Positions 6,248 to 11,362 of a stretch of 11,362 bases of DNA are shown in pieces (the first letter of the stretch is position 1; each line of letters opens with the position of its first letter). The stretch spans positions 1 through 11,362 of the forward strand of contig URCH01000022.1 of assembly GCA_900546275.1 (NCBI GenBank), read 5' to 3'. The position numbers were made by a program, and so were the translations under genes. The notes under the pieces are model-generated. The model ran no database searches and was not told the DNA's origin. It saw nothing but the letters and a program-made list of their open reading frames with translations. Source of the DNA: an uncultured Mycoplasmatota bacterium (GTDB lineage Bacteria > Bacillota_I > Bacilli_A > RF39 > UBA660).

Positions 6248-6589
6248 TTATATTAACTCAATTCTTATTCCTAAAACTCCATATTGTTTTTGTTTTTCTT
6301 TAGTATAGAATTGTTCAAGAGAATTAATTAATTCTTCCTTTGTCATAGATTTATCAGATAAAACAGAAATATCAAAATCTCTAAACATGTCCTCAAAAGT
6401 ATTGTATCTTAATAAACCAATAATTTTAGCATTAAACGACTCATTTAAGTTAGGTTCTTTTAGAAATATAATAGTATCTCCAATTTTTATTTGTTGTCTT
6501 TTTTCATCAAAAAGTCTAATTTCGATTCTTTTTGTGCCATTAAGTATAAAATTATAATACTTAGGCTGTAATTTCATTTCATATTTCAT
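6248..6589 (-). CDS. ASCH domain protein
   Basis: A 113-aa protein that is essentially a single ASCH domain, a PUA-like beta barrel thought to bind RNA or modified nucleosides. The diagnostic motif GxKxxExR is present as G18-TK-RIE-I-R25, followed by the turn and strand QQIKIGDTIIFLK (about 32-44), a central strand ending in AKIIGLLRY, a helix-rich insertion, and the terminal strand YGVLGIRIELI. The E. coli relative YqfB is an N4-acetylcytidine amidohydrolase, but the catalytic set cannot be confirmed here, so the activity is left open. The start at 6589 is supported by AGGAGA (plus-strand 6596-6601) seven bases upstream on the minus strand. It is monocistronic, divergent from the ABC transporter gene and convergent with the 220-aa gene. 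Confidence 0.85.
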   Translation of the reverse strand: MKYEMKLQPKYYNFILNGTKRIEIRLFDEKRQQIKIGDTIIFLKEPNLNESFNAKIIGLLRYNTFEDMFRDFDISVLSDKSMTKEELINSLEQFYTKEKQKQYGVLGIRIELI

Positions 6590-6609
6590 ATTTCTTCTCC
6601 TATAAAGAT

Positions 6610-6618
6610 ATTATATCA
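6610..6618 (-). promoter_or_regulatory. extended -10 promoter of the ASCH gene
   Basis: On the minus strand this reads TGATATAAT, an extended -10 identical to that before the 220-aa gene, placed just upstream of the AGGAGA ribosome site. The -35 region (about 6633-6638) is poor. Confidence 0.6.
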
Positions 6619-6753
6619 CAAGGCAATAAAAAAATTAAATAATACAAATTTAATTAGATACTATTTAATAATAATTACTTTAAAACTTAGCTTTATATAT
6701 GTAAATATTTAATTTAATTTTATAAATTATAAATAAAATTTGAAATTTGTTGT

Positions 6754-6803
6754 TTGACTATCAATAATATTAAGATTATAATTATATATACTTATAAAGG
6801 AGG
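6754..6803 (+). promoter_or_regulatory. sigma-A promoter and RBS of the ABC transporter gene
   Basis: TTGACT (6754-6759), a 17-base spacer and a perfect TATAAT (6777-6782) give a strong promoter with a start near 6789. AAAGGAGG (6796-6803) is four bases before ATG 6808. The TTG at 6754 is the -35 box itself and so cannot be the start codon. Confidence 0.85.
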
Positions 6804-6807
6804 CAAT

Positions 6808-9123
6808 ATGTTAGAATTAAAAAATATAAAAAAAATATATTCAACTGGAGATTTTAAACAAAGTGCATTAAAAGGAATAAATCTAGAATTTAGAAAAAAT
6901 GAATTTGTAAGTATTTTAGGTCCCTCAGGTAGTGGAAAAACAACTTTGCTTAATATAATAGGGGGATTAGATAAATATACAAGTGGTGATTTGATAATAA
7001 ATTCAAAATCAACAAAAAAATTTAAAGACACAGATTGGGATAGCTATAGAAATAATACAATTGGATTTATATTTCAATCCTATAATTTAATAAGTCATAT
7101 AAGTATTTTAGATAATGTAGAAATGGGAATGACACTTAGTGGAGTGTCACCTAAAAAAAGAAGAAAAAAAGCAATAGAAGTTTTAAAAAAAGTAGGATTA
7201 AAAGATCATTATAATAAAAAACCAAATCAATTATCTGGAGGCCAAATGCAACGTGTTGCAATCGCACGTGCACTTGCTAATAACCCAGATATAATACTCG
7301 CGGATGAACCAACAGGCGCTTTAGATTCTAATACAAGTATTCAAATAATGAATTTGATAAAAGAAATTGCTAAAGATAAATTAGTAATAATGGTAACTCA
7401 CAATCCAGAACTTGCAAATGCATATGCAAATAGAATAATAGAAATGAAAGATGGAGAAGTAATTAATGATTCAAATCCAGTAAAAAATAAAGAAGATGAC
7501 TTAAATAACTATAAAATAAAAAAAACTACAATGAATTATTTAACTGCATTAAATCTTTCATTTAATAACATTAAAACAAAAAAAGGAAGAACTGCACTTA
7601 CAGCATTAGCATCTTCTATTGGTATAATTGGAATTTCATTAATATTAGCTTTATCAAATGGTTTTCAAATAAAAATCGATGAATTTGAAAAAGATACATT
7701 ATCTCAAGCACCAATTATCGTATCAACACAAGCAATGACAATGGATGATAATATGATATCTCAGTTAAAAGGTGCGAATGAAAATTTAGAAAAATATACA
7801 GATGAAAAAATAGTATATTCACAACAAGACATAAGTGAAACACTAACCCACAAAAATGTAATTACTAAAAAATATATAAAATACATAGATAATATAGATG
7901 TAAATAATATAGCAGGTATATCATATCAAAAAAGCATAGGATTTAATATTATAAGTAAAAATAACAATACATATAAATTAGTAGATACAACAAATATGAA
8001 TACTCAACCATGGACATTACTACCAACAAATTCGAAGAGTAAAAATAATTTAGAAGTCATAGAGAATAATTATGATATATTATATGGAGAAATAGATGAT
8101 TCAAAACCAGGTTTGATATTGCAAGTTGATAGCAAAAACCAAGTATATATGTCAACATTAAAACAACTTGGTTTTAATGAAGAAGATAAAGTAACATTTG
8201 ATGAAATATTAAACAAAGAATTGAAAGTTGTAATAAATGATGAATATTATAGTGAATTTAACGGAATTTTTATACCTAACACTAATTATGAAACTCTTTA
8301 CAATAGCAAAAACAGTATAACTTTAAAAGTTCAAGCAATAATAAGAGGAAAAGAAGAAAAAGAATCTATGACAAGTGGTAGTGGAATAGGTTATACAAAT
8401 TCACTTGTAAACTTAATAATAAGCAAAAACAAAGATTCTAAAATTGTAAAAGCTCAAGAAACATCAAATATAAATGTTTTGTCTGGTCAACCATTTGATG
8501 AAAATAGTAATAGTTATAACACAAAAGATTATGTACTTTCATATTTAGGTGCTGAAAGTATTCCAAGTGCAATTTATATATACCCTAAAAACTTTGAAAC
8601 AAAAGAAAAAATTACGGATTATTTAGATGAGTATAATAAAGATTTAGGAGAAGAAAACAAAATTGAATATACAGATATGGCATCGATGATTTCATCACTT
8701 ACAAATAATATTATGGACGCTATTACAGTTGTTTTAATAGCATTCTCTTCAATTTCACTAGTTGTTTCATCAATTATGATAGGAATTATAACATATATAA
8801 GTGTGCTTGAAAGAACAAAAGAAATTGGAATTTTAAGATCACTAGGTGCTAGAAAAAAAGATATAAAAAGAGTTTTTAATGCTGAAACATTTATAATAGG
8901 TTTATGTTCTGGATTACTTGGTATACTTATATCAAGATTACTTATTATACCGGCTAATTCAATTATACAAAATTTAACTGAATTGAAAAACGTTGCAAAA
9001 CTTAATCCAGTACATGCAATAATTCTTATAATGATAAGTGTGTTACTTACTGTTATAGGTGGCTTTATACCTGCAAAAATAGCTGCTAAAAAAGATCCAG
9101 TTGACGCACTTAGAACTGAATAA
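6808..9123 (+). CDS. MacB-type ABC transporter, fused ATPase and FtsX-like permease
   Basis: A 771-aa fusion of an ABC ATPase and a permease. The ATPase (1-220) has Walker A GPSGSGKT (38-45), Q-loop FQSYN, signature LSGGQ (142-146), Walker B ILADEPTG (163-170) and the switch His198. A first membrane helix lies at about 264-284 (TALASSIGIIGISLILAL). An external domain of about 350 residues follows, then three helices (about 637-664, 694-713, 737-756) with the FtsX motif EIGILRSLGARKKDI, and the PVDAL tail. This is the MacB/LolD-type mechanotransmission design, used for exporting peptides, toxins or antibiotics, or for signalling across the membrane rather than bulk transport. Two copies would form the working dimer. 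No accessory sensor, membrane fusion protein or peptide gene is adjacent, so the substrate is unknown. The gene is monocistronic. Confidence 0.93.
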   Translation: MLELKNIKKIYSTGDFKQSALKGINLEFRKNEFVSILGPSGSGKTTLLNIIGGLDKYTSGDLIINSKSTKKFKDTDWDSYRNNTIGFIFQSYNLISHISILDNVEMGMTLSGVSPKKRRKKAIEVLKKVGLKDHYNKKPNQLSGGQMQRVAIARALANNPDIILADEPTGALDSNTSIQIMNLIKEIAKDKLVIMVTHNPELANAYANRIIEMKDGEVINDSNPVKNKEDDLNNYKIKKTTMNYLTALNLSFNNIKTKKGRTALTALASSIGIIGISLILALSNGFQIKIDEFEKDTLSQAPIIVSTQAMTMDDNMISQLKGANENLEKYTDEKIVYSQQDISETLTHKNVITKKYIKYIDNIDVNNIAGISYQKSIGFNIISKNNNTYKLVDTTNMNTQPWTLLPTNSKSKNNLEVIENNYDILYGEIDDSKPGLILQVDSKNQVYMSTLKQLGFNEEDKVTFDEILNKELKVVINDEYYSEFNGIFIPNTNYETLYNSKNSITLKVQAIIRGKEEKESMTSGSGIGYTNSLVNLIISKNKDSKIVKAQETSNINVLSGQPFDENSNSYNTKDYVLSYLGAESIPSAIYIYPKNFETKEKITDYLDEYNKDLGEENKIEYTDMASMISSLTNNIMDAITVVLIAFSSISLVVSSIMIGIITYISVLERTKEIGILRSLGARKKDIKRVFNAETFIIGLCSGLLGILISRLLIIPANSIIQNLTELKNVAKLNPVHAIILIMISVLLTVIGGFIPAKIAAKKDPVDALRTE

Positions 9124-9144
9124 CAAACTAAATGTTTGTTTTTT
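9122..9144 (+). terminator. Rho-independent terminator overlapping the ABC gene stop
   Basis: AACAAAC (9122-9128) pairs with GTTTGTT (9134-9140) around TAAAT, followed by TTTT. The stem begins inside the TAA stop codon, a very compact arrangement. Confidence 0.75.
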
Positions 9145-9146
9145 CT

Positions 9147-9174
9147 TTAACTTTAATATAATTTGTGATAAAAT
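9147..9174 (+). promoter_or_regulatory. probable promoter of the tRNA-Gln-gltX unit
   Basis: TAAAAT (9169-9174) is preceded by TGA, giving an extended -10 (9166-9174). The -35 is weak (TTAACT, 9147-9152). It lies just after the ABC terminator and about 14 bases before the tRNA. Confidence 0.5.
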
Positions 9175-9187
9175 ATATTTGTTAAAT

Positions 9188-9261
9188 TGCCCTATGGCCA
9201 AGCGGTAAGGCATCGGACTCTGACTCCGAGATCGTTAGTTCGAATCTAACTAGGGCAACCA
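9188..9261 (+). tRNA. tRNA-Gln(CTG)
   Basis: A 74-nt cloverleaf with encoded CCA: acceptor TGCCCTA (9188-9194) with TAGGGCA (9251-9257), a D-arm with AAGCGGTAA, anticodon stem TCGGA/TCCGA around CTCTGAC (9218-9224) with CTG at 9220-9222, a GTTCGAAT T-loop, and discriminator A. The U1-A72 first pair and overall body match bacterial tRNA-Gln. CTG reads only CAG, so a TTG isoacceptor for CAA must lie elsewhere. No terminator separates it from gltX. Confidence 0.95.
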
Positions 9262-9304
9262 ATATGTTTAATAAATTTATTTTATATAGATAGAGGAGAA
9301 AAGT

Positions 9305-10969
9305 ATGACAAATAAAGATTTAGCTAATTTAATATTTCCTAATATTACAAAAACTGTTGAAGACTATGAAAAGGAATATCCTGAAAGAAATTTAAAAGAA
9401 GGTGCATGTGTAACAAGATTTGCGCCTTCTCCAACTGGTTATATGCATTTAGGTGGCTTTTTTCAAGCATTAATAGATTTTACTATTGCTAATAATACAG
9501 ATGGTGTGTTTTATTTAAGAAATGAAGATACTGATCAAAAAAGAGAAGTAGAAAAAGCAGTTGAATTAATAACTTCAACTTTGAATCATTACAATATTGT
9601 ACCTGATGAATATGAATATAATGGTGAAACAAAGGGAAATTATGGTCCATACATACAAAGCGAAAGAAAAGAAATATATCATGCATTTATAAAACATTTA
9701 ATTGAAATTGGAAGAGCTTATCCATGCTTTTGTACAAAAGACGAAATAGATGAAATGAGACATACACAAGAAGAAAGAAAAATGAGACCTGGATATTATG
9801 GAAGATATGCTCGTTGTAATACTCTAAGTGTAGAAGAAGCTATAAATAAAATTAAAAATAAAGAACCGTATGTAATAAGATTTAGATCAAATGGAAATTT
9901 TGAAAATAAAATTATTTTTAATGATTTAGTAAAAGGTAGACTACATCTAAATGAAAATGATATAGATGATGTAATAATGAAAAGTGATAATTTGCTTCCT
10001 ACTTACCATTTTGCCCATGTTGTCGATGATCATTTAATGCATACAACACATGTAGTAAGAGGAGAAGAATGGCTACCATCTGTTCCTAAACATATTCAAA
10101 TGTTTGAAGCATTTGGCTTTACACCACCAAATTATATTCATACACCATTAATAATAAAAAAAGATGGAGAAAGTATTAGAAAAATATCTAAAAGAAAAGA
10201 TCCTGAAGCCTCAATGAGTTATTATGATGAATTAGGTTATCCAACACTTGCAGTTATAGAATCATTAATGACAATTATTAACTCAAATTATGAAATATGG
10301 CATACTGAAAACCCAGATAAGTCATATTTAGATTTCAAATTCAATCCTCAAAAAATGTCATCTTCAGGAGCATTATATGACCTAGATAAATTAAATAATA
10401 TATCAAAAGAAATAATTTCTAAAATGAGTGCTGAAGAATTGTTTGAGCAATCATACAGTTGGGCTAAAAAATACAATGAAAATCTAGTAAAAATAATAGA
10501 AAAAGACAAAGAATATTATAAAGGAATACTTAACATTGAAAGAGAAAAAGTAAAACCTAGAAAAGATATCGCACATTATTCAGATATAGAAGATTTAATA
10601 TGGTATATGTATGATGATATTTATAATGAAAAAATCAGTGAATATGAATGGCAAAAAATAATAGATAAAAAAGAAATCACTGAAATTCTTAACAAATATA
10701 TTGAAAACTATTATACTGATGAATCACAAGAAGAATGGTTTAATAATGTTAAAAAACTAGCTGAAGAACTAGGGTATGCAAGCAATATGAAAGAATACAA
10801 AAAAAATCCAGAGAACTTTAAAGGAAACGTAGCAGATATAGCTACTGTATTACGTGTTGCCTTAACTAGCAAATCAAATACACCAGACTTATATGAGATA
10901 ATGAAATTATTTGGTAAAGATAGAGTAGAAAATAGATATAAAGAATTAATAAAGAAATTGGGACAATAG
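9305..10969 (+). CDS. gltX: glutamate--tRNA ligase (long GluRS type)
   Basis: A 554-aa class I aminoacyl-tRNA synthetase that attaches glutamate to tRNA-Glu and perhaps tRNA-Gln. The N-terminus has RFAPSPTG (38-45) with the HIGH-type motif H48-LGG, then LRNEDTD (71-77). C141-x-C143 and a later C171 recall the zinc-binding insert of some GluRS enzymes. The KMSKS-type loop is KISKRKDPEA (from 293). GVxP-type GlnRS features are lacking, and the overall pattern (RFAPSPTG, YHFAHVVDDH, RGEEWLPSVPKH) is GluRS. It is longer than the usual 470-490 aa and resembles the roughly 550-aa form found in many Clostridia. GAGGAG (9293-9298) six bases before ATG 9305 fixes the start. It follows tRNA-Gln(CTG) by 43 bases with no terminator, suggesting co-transcription and a non-discriminating or tRNA-Gln role; that is inference. 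Confidence 0.93.
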   Translation: MTNKDLANLIFPNITKTVEDYEKEYPERNLKEGACVTRFAPSPTGYMHLGGFFQALIDFTIANNTDGVFYLRNEDTDQKREVEKAVELITSTLNHYNIVPDEYEYNGETKGNYGPYIQSERKEIYHAFIKHLIEIGRAYPCFCTKDEIDEMRHTQEERKMRPGYYGRYARCNTLSVEEAINKIKNKEPYVIRFRSNGNFENKIIFNDLVKGRLHLNENDIDDVIMKSDNLLPTYHFAHVVDDHLMHTTHVVRGEEWLPSVPKHIQMFEAFGFTPPNYIHTPLIIKKDGESIRKISKRKDPEASMSYYDELGYPTLAVIESLMTIINSNYEIWHTENPDKSYLDFKFNPQKMSSSGALYDLDKLNNISKEIISKMSAEELFEQSYSWAKKYNENLVKIIEKDKEYYKGILNIEREKVKPRKDIAHYSDIEDLIWYMYDDIYNEKISEYEWQKIIDKKEITEILNKYIENYYTDESQEEWFNNVKKLAEELGYASNMKEYKKNPENFKGNVADIATVLRVALTSKSNTPDLYEIMKLFGKDRVENRYKELIKKLGQ

Positions 10970-10980
10970 TTCCAATTTTT
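10955..10980 (+). terminator. gltX: Rho-independent terminator overlapping the gltX stop
   Basis: AAATTGGGAC (10955-10964) pairs with GTTCCAATTT (10969-10978) with one G-U pair and the loop AATA, followed by T residues. The loop and stem include the TAG stop (10967-10969). Confidence 0.75.
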
Positions 10981-11028
10981 ATATACTTTTGTATAAAAAA
11001 ATCTTATAATAAAGATGGAGGAATATTT

Positions 11029-11349
11029 ATGAATAAAATAAGTAAAATACTATGGGCAACTTTACTAATTATCTTAGGTATAGTGGTTGGATTAAATTCA
11101 TTTAATATAATAAATATTAATATATTTTTTAATGGTTTTTGGACATTTTTTATAATAATACCATGCATAATAGACTTGTTTAATAAAAAAAGAATTAAAT
11201 TTGATATTATAGGAATTATAGTAGGATTCTTCTTATTACTAATTTGTTTAAATATAATAAATCTTAGCTTAATAATAAAATTATTGATACCTTTAACATT
11301 AATATTATTAGGTCTTTTTATAATATATAGAGAAATAATAAAAAAATAA
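11029..11349 (+). CDS. small LiaI/LiaF-like (DUF5668-type) membrane protein
   Basis: A 106-aa, very hydrophobic protein with four predicted membrane helices at about 8-25, 33-50, 58-76 and 82-100, a short basic loop (FNKKRIKFD) in the middle and a basic tail (REIIKK). The pattern, with helix 2 starting at a Trp (GFWTFFIIIPCIIDLF), resembles the LiaI-LiaF-like membrane region found in cell-envelope stress proteins of Bacillota. There is no soluble LiaF C-terminal domain and no two-component genes in view, so a stress role is only suggested. GGAGG (11017-11021) seven bases upstream supports the start. TATAAT (11005-11010) lies close before it, though transcription from there would begin at the ribosome site, so it is doubtful. 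Other small membrane families remain possible. Confidence 0.7.
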   Translation: MNKISKILWATLLIILGIVVGLNSFNIININIFFNGFWTFFIIIPCIIDLFNKKRIKFDIIGIIVGFFLLLICLNIINLSLIIKLLIPLTLILLGLFIIYREIIKK

Positions 11350-11362
11350 TTTAAAATTTAAT

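Noticed and set aside
6792..7031. Minus-strand open frame opposite the ABC ATPase; similar antisense frames at 3693-3908, 4233-4505 and 9489-9686
   Set aside because: They lie opposite well-recognised genes, have low-complexity Leu/Phe/His-rich translations and lack ribosome binding sites.
9175..9304. T-box leader controlling gltX
   Set aside because: The 130-base interval is almost entirely taken by the tRNA-Gln gene, with no room for a T-box stem I, antiterminator and terminator.
11005..11010. TATAAT before the small membrane protein as its promoter
   Set aside because: Transcription would begin at the GGAGG ribosome site and no -35 box is seen at normal spacing; kept only as a remark.

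Overview
The window is extremely A+T-rich and gene-dense, with strong AGGAGG-type ribosome binding sites, sigma-A-like promoters (TTGACA/TATAAT, often extended -10) and U-tailed hairpin terminators. This fits a low-G+C member of the Bacillota, most likely one of the little-cultured gut Bacilli or Clostridia lineages; that placement is inference. All Trp codons in recognised genes are TGG and one gene ends at TGA, so the standard bacterial code (table 11) applies and a Mycoplasma-type code 4 does not.

Left part (1-3107): the 3' portion of comEC, the DNA-uptake channel, runs in from the left edge. Eleven bases after its stop comes a DUF1016/YhcG-type PDDEXK nuclease gene interrupted by one in-frame TAA, almost certainly a CAA-to-TAA nonsense change. 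Its end overlaps (ATGA) a transglutaminase-like cysteine-enzyme gene. No terminator separates the three, so they look like one transcription unit, closed by two hairpins at 3249-3313.

Centre (3315-6589): a strong promoter drives a 465-aa type IV pilin-like protein carrying an InlB/Listeria-Bacteroides repeat and a Cys-rich DUF6273-like C-terminal domain. After its terminator comes a roughly 360-base AT-rich gap with no gene, then elongator tRNA-Met(CAT), an unrecognised 220-aa protein with a charged helical stretch, and on the opposite strand a small ASCH-domain protein.

Right part (6754-11362): a monocistronic MacB-type fused ABC ATPase/permease, then tRNA-Gln(CTG) directly upstream of and probably co-transcribed with a long GluRS (gltX), then a small four-helix LiaI/LiaF-like membrane protein.

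How the parts relate: comEC plus a pilin-like surface protein suggests DNA uptake or surface adhesion, but they are separate transcription units and the link is speculative. tRNA-Gln next to a GluRS is a sensible functional pairing if glutaminylation here proceeds by mischarging and amidation. The nuclease/transglutaminase-like pair is the best candidate for an undescribed accessory module; the pilin-InlB-DUF6273 fusion is the most unusual single protein. I see no integrase, transposase, CRISPR array, reverse transcriptase or phage structural gene.
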